A stretch of 64,000 nucleotides of DNA, from the NCBI GenBank assembly GCA_942491115.1, contig CALNZV010000020.1, forward strand, positions 744,001-808,000. The letters are read 5' to 3'. This DNA is from CALNZV01 sp942491115. Lineage in GTDB: Bacteria > Desulfobacterota > Desulfobacteria > Desulfobacterales > UBA5852. Positions 54,644 through 63,964 of the stretch are shown here, in pieces. The notes below the pieces were generated by a model that worked only from the letters and a program-made list of their open reading frames with translations, was not told where the DNA came from and did no database searches. The first letter of the stretch is position 1; the number at the start of each line of letters is the position of its first letter. The position numbers were made by a program, and so were the translations under genes.

Positions 54644-54823
54644 ATGGGGACCATTCTCCCCCAGGGCGACGCCCTGCGAAAAGCCGTTACATGGTATGCC
54701 GAGGAACGAAAAGCCCATCCCGACGCACCTCGTCAGGAGCTGGTGAACAAGGCCTGCGTTCAATTCAACCTGTCCCCCGCGGATGCCGAAGCCCTGATGA
54801 AGTACACCCAGAACAGCCACTGA
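54644..54823 (+). CDS. 59-residue hypothetical protein between gatA and mutL
   Basis: A short protein (MGTILPQGDALRKAVTWYAE at the start) with a helix-turn-helix-like amphipathic pattern and a hydrophilic end (ALMKYTQNSH). The ATG at 54644 is preceded by AAAGGAG and lies 4 bases after the gatA stop, so it is probably cotranslated. Codon use is GC-rich like its neighbours. I do not know the family; similar tiny proteins occur at this place in related genomes as far as I recall. Confidence 0.7.
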   Translation: MGTILPQGDALRKAVTWYAEERKAHPDAPRQELVNKACVQFNLSPADAEALMKYTQNSH

Positions 54824-54900
54824 TCCCCCTCTGTTCGGTCCCAGAGGCAGCCGGTCCCGAGACCGGCACCGCTGGGACCGGGGCTCGAAGGTGCCCTGAA

Positions 54901-56766
54901 TTGTCCAGAATCAGAGTCCTACCCGACATTCTCTCCAATAAGATCGCTGCAGGCGAGGTGGTCGAGCGACCCGGCTCGGTCGTGAAGGAACTGGTGGAAA
55001 ACGCCCTGGATGCCGGCGCCACCCGTATCGTGGTCGAGGCGGAAAAAGGGGGGCGCTCATTGATTCGGGTGGCCGACAATGGGTGCGGCATGGATCGGGA
55101 CGACGCGCTCCTTGCGATCGAACGCCATGCCACCAGCAAAATCGCCCGGACCGAGGACCTCTTTTCCATCCGTACCCTTGGGTTCCGGGGTGAGGCCCTG
55201 CCCAGCATCGCTTCCGTCAGCCGTTTCCACCTCGTTACCCGGTCCGATGAGGCGGTCAGCGGCACCGAAGTGACCCTGGTAGGGGGAAAGCTCATCGATG
55301 TCGCCGACGTCGGTGCCCCGGTGGGGACGATGATCACGGTTCGGGAGCTCTTTTTCAACACCCCGGCACGCCGTAAATTTCTAAAAACCATCGGCACCGA
55401 GCTCGGCCACATCGGCGACACCCTTGCCCGACTGGCCCTTGGCCGGCCGGATGTCGATTTCAAATGGATTCACAACGGACGGCAGGTCAAGCGCTGGCCA
55501 ATTGCCAATGACCCCTTCGACAGGGTGGTGGACGTTCTGGGCAGAGCCATCCGTCCGGATCTCTATCCCATGGATATCGCGGACGGCGGGTTGCGAGCCA
55601 GGGGCTGGGTGGCATCCCCCCGGTTGGTGCGGCCCACCTCCAAAGGCATCTACCTCTTTGTCAACGGGCGCTGTGTCAAGGACAGGGTCCTCCATAGCGC
55701 CGTGTTTCACGGCTACCGGGAGCGGCTGATGAAAGGCCAGTTCCCGATGGCGGTCTGCCGTCTGGAAGTGCCGGTGGATCAGGTTGACGTCAACGTCCAC
55801 CCCACCAAGCACGAAGTTCGGTTTGCCGACGCCCGGAAGGTCCGCTCCGTCGTCGCCGCCGCCGTCTCCAATGCCCTCTTGGCCGGCGACCGCCCCCGCT
55901 GGCATCCGCCCGCAGAGTCCCCGACACCGGCTGACGGGGTCAGGGAGCCCGAAAGGACCTACCCCATTCCATCCCCCGTCGGCCAGAACCCGGTGCCTTT
56001 TGCCCGCTCTCGGCAGGCAGTGCCTGCATCGGGGGTGGGCCGCACTCACACTCCCGCTGATTCCCTCAGCCCTCATGGGTCGTTTCCTCGGACTCGCTCG
56101 GGCGTCGGCATACCCTACCATCGGGCCCTGGAGTCCGGATCCGCCCCATCGACCATGGGCCGCTTTTCCGACCTCCGGCCCATCGGTCAGTATCGCCGCA
56201 CCTATATCCTGTGCGAATCGGAGGGAAGCCTGGTCCTGATCGATCAGCATGCCGCCCATGAACGGGTATTCTACGAGCAGCTCAAGCAACGCTCAAGGAC
56301 GGCCAATGCCGCCTCTCAGGGTCTCGTCGTGCCGGAGACCATCGAGACCGGCTACGAAGACGCCGCCCTTCTGGAGCGATTCGCTTCCGAATTTCATCGG
56401 CTGGGTCTCGAGGTGGAACCTTTCGGCGGCCATACCGTTATCGTCACAGGCGTGCCGGTCGTGTTGGCCGGTGGTCCGATCGAGCCGACCATCAGGGAGA
56501 TTCTGGTCAAATTGGCCGACAATGAGGGAGCGGAGATGCCGGACATCTTGGACGACTGCCTTAAGATCATGGCCTGCCACGGAGCCATTCGTGCCCGCCA
56601 GGAGCTCGACGGGAGAGAAATCCGGCGCCTTCTGGCCCAGCTCGACGACTGCCGTAACCCCTCCCACTGCCCCCACGGCAGACCCACATGGATCGAGTGG
56701 CCCCTCAGAGACATCGAAAAAGCCTTTGGTCGATCCACCCCTCCCAAGTCGTCCCATCGCTCCTGA
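54901..56766 (+). CDS. mutL: DNA mismatch repair protein MutL
   Basis: A 621-residue GHKL ATPase. N-terminal motifs are ENALDAGAT, VADNGCGM, ERHATSKI and LGFRGEALPSIA. The C-terminal half has LIDQHAAHERVFYEQ, which fits the endonuclease motif DQHA(X)2E(X)4E, and ends with ACHGAIRA and CPHGRP. This form nicks DNA itself and does not need MutH. Start is a TTG at 54901 with GAAGGTG upstream. A Pro/Ser-rich linker joins the halves (about residues 330-430). Confidence 0.95.
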   Translation: MSRIRVLPDILSNKIAAGEVVERPGSVVKELVENALDAGATRIVVEAEKGGRSLIRVADNGCGMDRDDALLAIERHATSKIARTEDLFSIRTLGFRGEALPSIASVSRFHLVTRSDEAVSGTEVTLVGGKLIDVADVGAPVGTMITVRELFFNTPARRKFLKTIGTELGHIGDTLARLALGRPDVDFKWIHNGRQVKRWPIANDPFDRVVDVLGRAIRPDLYPMDIADGGLRARGWVASPRLVRPTSKGIYLFVNGRCVKDRVLHSAVFHGYRERLMKGQFPMAVCRLEVPVDQVDVNVHPTKHEVRFADARKVRSVVAAAVSNALLAGDRPRWHPPAESPTPADGVREPERTYPIPSPVGQNPVPFARSRQAVPASGVGRTHTPADSLSPHGSFPRTRSGVGIPYHRALESGSAPSTMGRFSDLRPIGQYRRTYILCESEGSLVLIDQHAAHERVFYEQLKQRSRTANAASQGLVVPETIETGYEDAALLERFASEFHRLGLEVEPFGGHTVIVTGVPVVLAGGPIEPTIREILVKLADNEGAEMPDILDDCLKIMACHGAIRARQELDGREIRRLLAQLDDCRNPSHCPHGRPTWIEWPLRDIEKAFGRSTPPKSSHRS

Positions 56767-56916
56767 TCCCTGCCCGCCGACCGACGGTTGACCGCACTGC
56801 ATCCGGTGTAACCCCATACAACCCCTAAAGATCCTTCGACGAATCACCGATATCTGATCTTTGGGCATGCCCTCGGGCAGCGACTGAATGCCACTCAATG
56901 CAATAAATGTTTTTTA

Positions 56917-56974
56917 TTGACAATATGGCTGTTTTTTATAATAAATACGTTCAATCAGTTTAGTGATCATTAAA
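56917..56974 (+). promoter_or_regulatory. AT-rich promoter with near-palindromic operator before the FadL-type gene
   Basis: In this GC-rich chromosome, the 56890-56990 stretch is strikingly AT-rich. It carries a consensus -35 TTGACA at 56917-56922 and TATAAT at 56937-56942 (spacing 14, short of ideal), and a 14/16 palindrome TTTAGTGATCATTAAA at 56959-56974. The palindrome would lie near the transcription start, where a repressor could act. Confidence 0.5.
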
Positions 56975-57058
56975 GTTTTTGTGGCATTCCCTCCCCCGGG
57001 GCCCCCACCCCACCCTGTCAATAACCATTAGGAGACTGTATTGAAAGGAGGATTAGGT

Positions 57059-58426
57059 ATGGCAGCCCGTTCGATGAGGGTAGGAGGATGGATGGTGGCC
57101 GTCTCATTGGGAGTGCTGTTGCTTTCCGCACCGGCCATGGCCGGCGGCATCACTCTGCTCGAGCACAGCACCAAGGGTCTCGGCGTCTCCTTTGCCGGCG
57201 GCATCGCCGCGGATGAAGCCTCGACCATTTTCTACAACCCGGCCGGTTTGACCCGGCTGCAAGCGCCTGAAGCCCAGGCCGCAGGACATGTGATTTTCAT
57301 CACCGCCGATTTCGATGACAAAGGATCCTCGTTCAATCTCCCCGCGGCGCTAGGGGGAGGAGACATGACCGGCAAACAACACACGGATGCGGGGGAAACG
57401 GTCTTTGTTCCCAGCTTTTTTGCCAGCATTCCCTTGACCGATCGCTTCGTGGCCGGCATCGGGGTTCATGCGCCCTACGGCCTCGCCACCGAATACGACG
57501 ATAACTGGACCGGACGCTACCATGCCATCAAATCCGAACTCATCACCGTCAACGTCAATCCCAGCTTCGGTTTCAAACTGACCCACTGGTTGTCCGTCGG
57601 CGCCGGATTGAGCTTTCAGTATGCCGATGCCGAACTGACCAATGCAGTGGACTTAGGCACCATCGGAGCCCTGGGCGGGGTTCCCGGAGCCGCTCCGGGC
57701 AATCTGGACGGCAAGGCCAAGGTCACCGGTGACGACTGGGGCTATGGTTGGAACGCCGGGGTCATGATATCCCCGACAAGTCGGACCCGCTTCGGCATCC
57801 ACTACCGCTCCCAGATCGACCACACCCTGGAAGGCGATTACAATCTGAATGCCAACAACCTCGGGGAGGCCATCGCGGGGGGCCAAGGGCTACAGGACAA
57901 CCAGGATGTGGAGGCGACGGTCGAGCTTCCCGAGACCCTCTCCTTCCAAGGCTTCCACGAGTTCAACGACCAATGGGCCATCATGGCCGATGTGACCTGG
58001 ACCAACTATTCCCGGCTCAACGAACTGGTCATCGAACTTGAGAGCGGGGTCGACAGCACCACCACCTTCGGCTGGGACGATACCTGGCGCTATGCCTTGG
58101 GTGTCAACTACAAACCCATCCCGAATCTGGTGATCCGGGCCGGTGGGGCCTACGACGAATCCCCGGTCCCCAACAAGCGGGACCGCACCCCACGCGTCCC
58201 CGACGACGACCGGATCTGGGGGTCGTTCGGTATCGGCTACACCTGGTTCGACCGGCTCACGGTGGATTTATCCTATGCCCACCTCTTTATCGGCGACGAG
58301 GTGAAGATCGACAAAACCGCAGACGTCGGTGACACCGGAGACGAAAACTTTCTCCGGGGCAACCTCGTGGGTGAGTACGAGGCTTCCGCCGACATCGTCG
58401 GCCTTCAGGTGCGCTACGTGTTCTAA
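57059..58426 (+). CDS. FadL/OmpP1-type outer-membrane channel
   Basis: A 455-residue outer-membrane protein of the long-chain fatty acid/aromatic hydrocarbon channel family. A signal peptide (MAVSLGVLLLSAPAMAGG region, about 28 residues) is followed by the mature GGITLLEHSTKGLGVSFAGG start and IFYNPAGLTRL, the family's NPAGLT motif. The chain is beta-rich with Asp/Gly turns and ends in RYVF. The ATG at 57059 has AAAGGAGG upstream; the TTG at 57041 is rejected. It could import fatty acids or hydrocarbons for growth. Confidence 0.9.
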   Translation: MAARSMRVGGWMVAVSLGVLLLSAPAMAGGITLLEHSTKGLGVSFAGGIAADEASTIFYNPAGLTRLQAPEAQAAGHVIFITADFDDKGSSFNLPAALGGGDMTGKQHTDAGETVFVPSFFASIPLTDRFVAGIGVHAPYGLATEYDDNWTGRYHAIKSELITVNVNPSFGFKLTHWLSVGAGLSFQYADAELTNAVDLGTIGALGGVPGAAPGNLDGKAKVTGDDWGYGWNAGVMISPTSRTRFGIHYRSQIDHTLEGDYNLNANNLGEAIAGGQGLQDNQDVEATVELPETLSFQGFHEFNDQWAIMADVTWTNYSRLNELVIELESGVDSTTTFGWDDTWRYALGVNYKPIPNLVIRAGGAYDESPVPNKRDRTPRVPDDDRIWGSFGIGYTWFDRLTVDLSYAHLFIGDEVKIDKTADVGDTGDENFLRGNLVGEYEASADIVGLQVRYVF

Positions 58427-58448
58427 CCGGAAGACCCATTGAATCCAA

Positions 58449-58488
58449 AAGGGCAGCCGCCGCCGTCAGGCGGGGCTGCCCTTTTTTT
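58449..58488 (+). terminator. Intrinsic terminator after the FadL-type gene
   Basis: A GC-rich hairpin (GGGCAGCC paired with GGCTGCCC, extended by GCCGCC/GGCGG) is followed by seven T residues. It ends the channel gene and, on the opposite strand, may also limit the convergent FG-GAP gene. Confidence 0.85.
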
Positions 58489-58592
58489 ATTCCCATTGGT
58501 TTCGAGGGGTCAGTGTCGGCTGTCCTCCGCGCCGGCGAGGAATCGCCGCTCGAAAAAAGAGATCACCATTCCCGGCAACGTTCAGTGCTCGA

Positions 58593-60320
58593 CTATTGGG
58601 ACACCCCCGTGCCGCCGGCGGAGGGCGCTTCCACGGTTTGTTCCGGCTTCCAGACCACGAGATAGCTGATCTTGCTGCCGGTAATGGGGTCCCCGATCTC
58701 CTTCACCACGCAGAAGATCAGCTCTTTCTGGCCGTCGTTGTTGGGATCGGCATATTCATAATCGCTGATATATCCGGTAAAGTACCGGGTTCGCCACAGG
58801 GGCTGGAGGCCGATGTTGTCCCACTGGAGGCACTCGAACCGGCCCTTGATGAACGACCGGAGCCGCTCGAAAACCCCCCCGGTCTGATCGTGGTTCTTGA
58901 CCACGAGGACCTCCTGCTTCCCGTCGCCGTTCACATCGTCGATAATGACCCGCTGGGCAAGCCAGTCCCGGGACATGGGCTGCGGGTCCGGATTGGTATT
59001 GCTCTCCCTCTGAAGCTGGACATACTCCTCGGAGGGGACCAGGTAGTCGGACCGGCCCCCGAATGGATCGGCACTGGTCCATTCCTCCCTGCCGTTGGGC
59101 TTGGTGATCCTCAGTTTTTCGCCCTTTATAAAAGAAACCACCACCGGCTCCCCGGTGTGCAGCACATCCCCCGTCGCGAAACCGAATACGGTAGACTGGT
59201 TGGGGACGAACTGCTTTTCCTGGGGGGAATACCGGCCGTCCGACCACCCCATGGCATACACCGAGCCAAACAGAGGGTCACGGAGTCCCCCCTGCTGACC
59301 ATAGAGGACCCGTTCGCCGGAGACCGGATCCGGCACCGCCCGGAAATACCACCGGGAGTTTTTCTCTAGGGTGACAAATTGGGTGCCGTCCCATTCCATC
59401 ACAAAGGAGTCGGGCCGGAACTTGTCGTCCCGGGCGGAGAGGAACAGTTCATCGATGCCGTTGTCGTTAAGATCCGCGGTGTCGACGCCGAAAACGGTCA
59501 CCCAGTGGTCCAGGGGGATTTCGCTCACCCGCTGCATCCCGCCGCCCACTTCCATCCGATGGATATAAATCGTTTTCCGGCCGGCCATGACCACTTCGAC
59601 CTGATTATCCCCGTCCACATCCCCCACGGCAATGGCGTGGACGCGATCCTTGAAATTGCCGCTCTTCCACAACAGGGCGGAGGGTTCCGTGCCGGTGGGA
59701 ACCTCCGAAATGCCTACCCCCAGCTCCCGCCGGTACAAGGCTTCCGGATTGGCCCGGGCCGCAGGAGCCGGCGCCTGGGCGTTGGCCTGGGGAGCGGCCG
59801 GTTGGACGGTCCCCGCCGCAACCGGCGGCGAACCGGTGCCGAAAAGGGTATTGTTGGCCTCTTCGGCAAAGGCATTGACGTGAAGGATGGCATCCCCCTG
59901 GGATTTTCCGGCGGCGCTGAAGGCGACACGGGTGTCCCCGGTGGCCGCCTCGAAGAGCTTGGCGTCGGTGCTGATGCTATCCCCCAGGATGGTGACGGTG
60001 CCGAAGGCGACAAAATCCGTTTCGAACCGGGCCGCGAGGGCGGCAGCCGCCTCGTCGTCCACACCGTCGGACAGGGCTTTCAGGGCAGGGTCGTCGGTTG
60101 CCACCTCCACGACATCGAGAACCCCTTCCCGCTGAAGCCGGGTGACCAGCATGCTCTGAATGCCCTTTTGAAGAAAGGACAAATCCTTTTCGGAGAAAAT
60201 GGTGAAGGGAACCAGCAGCACTGTCTGGGGAGCGGCCGACGCCGTCTGCGGCATCCAGAGCAGTAGAACCGTGATCACTAGGGTCAACGCCCGGGCGCGG
60301 GCTCCTGCCATATCAATCAT
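58593..60320 (-). CDS. Secreted FG-GAP protein with TolB/CsgG-like N-terminal domain
   Basis: A 575-residue secreted protein. The signal peptide spans about residues 1-30. An N-terminal domain (VLLVPFTIFSEKDLSFLQKG..., to about residue 150) has the pattern of CsgG/TolB-like lipid-anchored assembly proteins. A Pro/Ala-rich linker follows, then a beta-propeller with calcium-type loops DVDGDNQVEVV, DLNDNGIDELF, DVNGDGKQEVL and DPNNDGQKELI. It lacks a lipobox, so it is probably periplasmic or extracellular. Start is the ATG at 60320 by its AGGTGG site. Function unknown. Confidence 0.75.
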   Translation of the reverse strand: MIDMAGARARALTLVITVLLLWMPQTASAAPQTVLLVPFTIFSEKDLSFLQKGIQSMLVTRLQREGVLDVVEVATDDPALKALSDGVDDEAAAALAARFETDFVAFGTVTILGDSISTDAKLFEAATGDTRVAFSAAGKSQGDAILHVNAFAEEANNTLFGTGSPPVAAGTVQPAAPQANAQAPAPAARANPEALYRRELGVGISEVPTGTEPSALLWKSGNFKDRVHAIAVGDVDGDNQVEVVMAGRKTIYIHRMEVGGGMQRVSEIPLDHWVTVFGVDTADLNDNGIDELFLSARDDKFRPDSFVMEWDGTQFVTLEKNSRWYFRAVPDPVSGERVLYGQQGGLRDPLFGSVYAMGWSDGRYSPQEKQFVPNQSTVFGFATGDVLHTGEPVVVSFIKGEKLRITKPNGREEWTSADPFGGRSDYLVPSEEYVQLQRESNTNPDPQPMSRDWLAQRVIIDDVNGDGKQEVLVVKNHDQTGGVFERLRSFIKGRFECLQWDNIGLQPLWRTRYFTGYISDYEYADPNNDGQKELIFCVVKEIGDPITGSKISYLVVWKPEQTVEAPSAGGTGVSQ

Positions 60321-60746
60321 AACCCACCTCATTTATGATGACTTCCATTTAAAAATGGCTGATTTTCCATTGGTAAACCGTCGGTTGGGTTCTATAGCAC
60401 CGGGGCGGTCCGGATTAAAGCTTTTTTGAAAAAAGGTCGAGGATAAGCTGGAGCAGCCTGACTCGCAGCATATCTTGTGACGGAAGAATCCTGCAACCCC
60501 AAGATAATCAAGGATTTTTTCTTGAATATTTCCCTTGACTTGCTGAAAACCGGCTGTTAGAAGGGTTTTGCTGACCGGTATCCCCCGGCGTTTGGGGGAG
60601 GGTCCGCCACGGCCGGAAAGGAGGTGGGTGGAATCAGGAGCCGATGGTGACCGGCGGCATTGTTCAAAATGAAATCACTTAGGATTAGGTCAACCCGTTG
60701 CCGGCTCTATAGGAGGGGCTGGCGGCACGTTAAGGAGGAAATTTCA
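60321..60746 (+). promoter_or_regulatory. Promoter and leader of the porin gene
   Basis: These 426 bases separate the divergent FG-GAP and porin genes. A sigma-70-like TTGACT (60535-60540) is followed after 17 bases by TAGAAG (60558-60563). Downstream the leader can form a CCCCC/GGGGG hairpin (60582-60598), and a 12-codon frame (60644-60682) with AGGAG precedes the porin. The length suggests post-transcriptional control. Confidence 0.5.
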
Positions 60747-62027
60747 ATGAAAAAGCTTTCCATTTTGGCTCTGGCCATCATTCTGGTGGCGGCCTTCACC
60801 ATGCCCGCAGCGGCCCTGGAGAACGTCTTCGGCGGCTACTGGCGGACCCGGTTCGTCTCCCAGAACCAGTTTTCCGGAAACGACAAGACCGATGATTCCG
60901 ATCTGCAGCGGGTCGATACCCGTACCCGTCTCTACTACACCGCCATCCTGAACGACAACCTCAAGTTCGTGAACAAGTTCGAGTACGACGCTGAGTGGGG
61001 CGGACCTTCTTCCGGTTACGGCGATATCGGCGCCGACGGTGTTAACATCGAGATCAAGAACTCCTACGCCGACTGGACCATGGGGTCGGTCAACTTCCGC
61101 ATGGGTGTCCAGTCTTTCGTGCAGTCCCGTGGCTTTGTCTTCGACGACGACGCCGCCGGTGTCGTGGCCCTCTGGAAGGCAAGCGACACCTTCACCCTGG
61201 GTACCTACTGGGTGCGCGCCTATGAAGGCGACTCCACCACCAACAACAACAACGACGAGGACTTCGACCTTCTGGGCATTCAGCCCACCATCGCCTTCGA
61301 CAACATGACCTTGAAGCCCTACCTCCTGTGGTACTACAGCGACAACTACAGCACCAACTTCGGCAACGCCAAGATCAACAAACTGCCCAACGGCACCGAA
61401 GCCGACGAGGTGAGCTCCTACATGGTCGGTCTCGACTTCGACGCCACCTTCGACGCCCTTGGCCTCTGGTTCACCGGTATCTACCAGGGCGGCACCATCG
61501 ACGACGTTGTGGCCATCGACGACGACCTCGACATCTCCGCCTTCTTGCTGGCGGCGGGCGGTGAGTGGAACTTCGGTTCCGGCGACATCCACGGCGAGGC
61601 CTTCTACGCCTCCGGCGACGGCTCCGCCACCGACGACGACCTGGAAGCCTTCGCGCCCCTGTTCGGCCAGTCCTACTACTGGTCTGAAATCATGGGTCTG
61701 GGCATCATGGACCAGCAGGCTTCTGCCGGCGCCCCCGGCGACCAGATCACCAATATCTGGGCCGTCAACCTGGGTGTGGGCCTCAAGCCCATGGACAAAC
61801 TCAAGCTGGCCTTCGACGTGTGGTATGCCGCACTGCCCAAGGACGATGCCAACGGCGAAGACGAGCTGGGTCTTGAAATCGACGTGAAGGCCACCTACAT
61901 GATCGTCGAGGGTTTGAATCTGGACCTGGTCGGCGCCTACCTGTTTGCCGACGACGCCACCTCTCTGGACGGCGACAACAAGGACGATCCCTTCGAGCTG
62001 GGTGCTCGCTTCAGCCTGAGCTTCTAA
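60747..62027 (+). CDS. Outer-membrane porin
   Basis: A 426-residue general-porin-like beta-barrel. A signal peptide (MKKLSILALAIILVAAFTMP, cleavage near AAALE) is followed by beta strands with Asp/Gly/Asn-rich loops and a C-terminal Phe (RFSLSF), the outer-membrane targeting signature. Codon choice is highly uniform, typical of a strongly expressed gene. The ATG at 60747 has TAAGGAGG upstream. It matches the homotrimeric porins described in Desulfobacterota. Confidence 0.88.
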   Translation: MKKLSILALAIILVAAFTMPAAALENVFGGYWRTRFVSQNQFSGNDKTDDSDLQRVDTRTRLYYTAILNDNLKFVNKFEYDAEWGGPSSGYGDIGADGVNIEIKNSYADWTMGSVNFRMGVQSFVQSRGFVFDDDAAGVVALWKASDTFTLGTYWVRAYEGDSTTNNNNDEDFDLLGIQPTIAFDNMTLKPYLLWYYSDNYSTNFGNAKINKLPNGTEADEVSSYMVGLDFDATFDALGLWFTGIYQGGTIDDVVAIDDDLDISAFLLAAGGEWNFGSGDIHGEAFYASGDGSATDDDLEAFAPLFGQSYYWSEIMGLGIMDQQASAGAPGDQITNIWAVNLGVGLKPMDKLKLAFDVWYAALPKDDANGEDELGLEIDVKATYMIVEGLNLDLVGAYLFADDATSLDGDNKDDPFELGARFSLSF

Positions 62028-62062
62028 GCGATCGATTCGCTTAGCACCTGACTAAAACACCC

Positions 62063-62094
62063 AAAGAGCCGGGAGGAAATCCTCCCGGCTCTTT
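62063..62094. terminator. Bidirectional-capable terminator between porin and gatB
   Basis: A perfect 14-base inverted repeat (AAAGAGCCGGGAGG with its complement, 4-base loop), A-rich on one side and T-containing on the other. It lies between the two convergent genes and can end both transcripts. Confidence 0.8.
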
Positions 62095-62157
62095 CATTTC
62101 CAAAAAATTGCCATTCCAGCGCCGCTCCAGCCCGACGGGATACCGCCGGTCAACCCA

Positions 62158-63591
62158 CTACTTTGAATCCAGCATCTTCCGCAGCAGGTCGTTCACCAGC
62201 TTGGGGTTGGCCTTGCCCCGGGTTTCCTTCATCACCTGACCCACGAAAAAGCCCATCAGCTTGGTCTTTCCGCCCCGGTAGGCCGCCGTTTCCTCCGGGT
62301 GGGAATTGAGGACGGCGGATACCACCGCCTCGATGGCCCCGGCATCGCTGACCTGAACCAGGCCCTTCGCTTCGACGATGGCCATGGCCCGCTTCCCGCT
62401 GTCCGCCATCTCTTCAAACACGGTCTTGGCAATTTTCCCGCTGATGGTCCCCGTTTCGATCAGGGCCAGCAGTTCGGCCAGCTGCTCCGGCCCCACCGGC
62501 GCCTCCCGGGGAGACACGCCCCGGGTGTTGATAAGGGCTGAAAACGCTCCAAGCACCCAGTTGGCGACGGGTTTGGCACTGGGATGGACCGCAAGGCAAG
62601 CCTCGAAATAGTCGGCCAGCTCCCGGACGGCGCTGAGACGGTCGGCATCTTCCGCCGAAAGGCCCAGCTCTTCGACGTAGCGCTGTTGCTTCTCGTCGGG
62701 AAGCTCGGGAAGGGTGGCTTTGATATCCTCGATCCACTGGCGGTCCACCACCAGGGGCAGGAGGTCCGGGTCCGGGAAATACCGGTAGTCGTGGGCCTCC
62801 TCCTTTCCCCGCATGGAAAAGGAACGGTTTCGTTCGGCATCGTAGAGGCGGGTCTCCTGAATCACGGACCCGCCCTCCAGGATGAGCTCCGTCTGTCGGT
62901 CAATCTCGTAGCGGATGGCTTTCTCCACGAACCGGAAGGAATTGAGGTTCTTCAGCTCGGCCCGGGTGCCTAACGTCATCGACCCCTTGGGGCGGATGGA
63001 GACGTTGGCGTCGCACCGGAAGCTGCCTTCCTCCAGGTTGCCGTCGCAGATGCCCAGGTACCGGACGATGGACCGGAGTTTTCTCAGGTAGGCGCCGGCG
63101 GCCTCCGGGGATCGGATGTCCGGCTCGCTCACGATCTCGATCAGGGGCGTTCCGGCCCGGTTGAGATCCACATGGCTGACCGGATGGTCCGGGTCATGAA
63201 CGAGCTTGCCGGCATCCTCCTCCATGTGGATCCGGGTGATTCCGATCCGAAGGGATTCCCCCCCGACCTCGATGTCCACGTGCCCCCCCTCGGCAATGGG
63301 CAGTTCGTACTGGGAGATCTGATAGCCCTTGGGAAGGTCCGGATAAAAATAATTCTTGCGGGCAAACCGGCTTTCCGGGTTGATCCGACACCCGGTGGCA
63401 AGGGCCATCTTCAGACTGAAATCGACCACCTGCCGGTTCAGGACCGGCAGGACCCCCGGCATTCCCAGGCAGACCGGACAGACCTGGGTGTTGGGGGGGG
63501 CGCCGAAACGGGTGGAGCAGCTACAGAAAATTTTGGTGAGGGTTTTCAGCTGGGCATGGACTTCCAGGCCGATGACCGGTTCAAATGTCAT
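62158..63591 (-). CDS. gatB: Asp/Glu-tRNA amidotransferase subunit B
   Basis: A 477-residue subunit that activates tRNA-bound Glu or Asp for amidation. It begins MTFEPVIGLEVHAQLKT, includes the Cys pair CSCSTRFGAPPNTQVCPVC that binds zinc, HVDLNRAGTPLIEIVSEPD and the C-terminal YqeY-like tail. Start at 63591 is set by homology; the ribosome site is weak. It is transcribed opposite to gatCA, an uncommon split. Confidence 0.95.
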   Translation of the reverse strand: MTFEPVIGLEVHAQLKTLTKIFCSCSTRFGAPPNTQVCPVCLGMPGVLPVLNRQVVDFSLKMALATGCRINPESRFARKNYFYPDLPKGYQISQYELPIAEGGHVDIEVGGESLRIGITRIHMEEDAGKLVHDPDHPVSHVDLNRAGTPLIEIVSEPDIRSPEAAGAYLRKLRSIVRYLGICDGNLEEGSFRCDANVSIRPKGSMTLGTRAELKNLNSFRFVEKAIRYEIDRQTELILEGGSVIQETRLYDAERNRSFSMRGKEEAHDYRYFPDPDLLPLVVDRQWIEDIKATLPELPDEKQQRYVEELGLSAEDADRLSAVRELADYFEACLAVHPSAKPVANWVLGAFSALINTRGVSPREAPVGPEQLAELLALIETGTISGKIAKTVFEEMADSGKRAMAIVEAKGLVQVSDAGAIEAVVSAVLNSHPEETAAYRGGKTKLMGFFVGQVMKETRGKANPKLVNDLLRKMLDSK

Positions 63592-63964
63592 GGGGGATTC
63601 GTTCCTGTGCTGTCGATGTCGAACTCGTCGGATGATCGTCGGGTAGAGGATCAAACGATGCCGGGTTGCCGACTGCCGGCGCGGTCGTCTGGGGCGTCGG
63701 CTCCCGCCGGCAGGGTCGTCTGCGAAGGGATGCCGAAACCGTCGGATTGTGAATCAGGAAAGCCGTTCAAGTCAAGGCAAAAGTCCTCGAAAATCAAGTC
63801 CCTTCATCGGCCCCTCCGACAGCTCCTCCGGGGATTTACCCTTGCAATGCCGATGGAAATTCGATATCAACATCCAGCGGAATGCCGGACGCCCTCCAGG
63901 GGAAGCGATCCCTTTCCGCTTTTTTAGTTTTGACGGCACAGCGCCACAGCAGAAGAAAGACCTG
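63592..63964. other. gatB upstream region, no supported gene
   Basis: These 373 bases separate gatB from a possible rightward gene at the window end. Short frames look like chance. A TTTTTTAG stretch (63921-63928) may belong to a promoter of the rightward gene. Confidence 0.3.
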
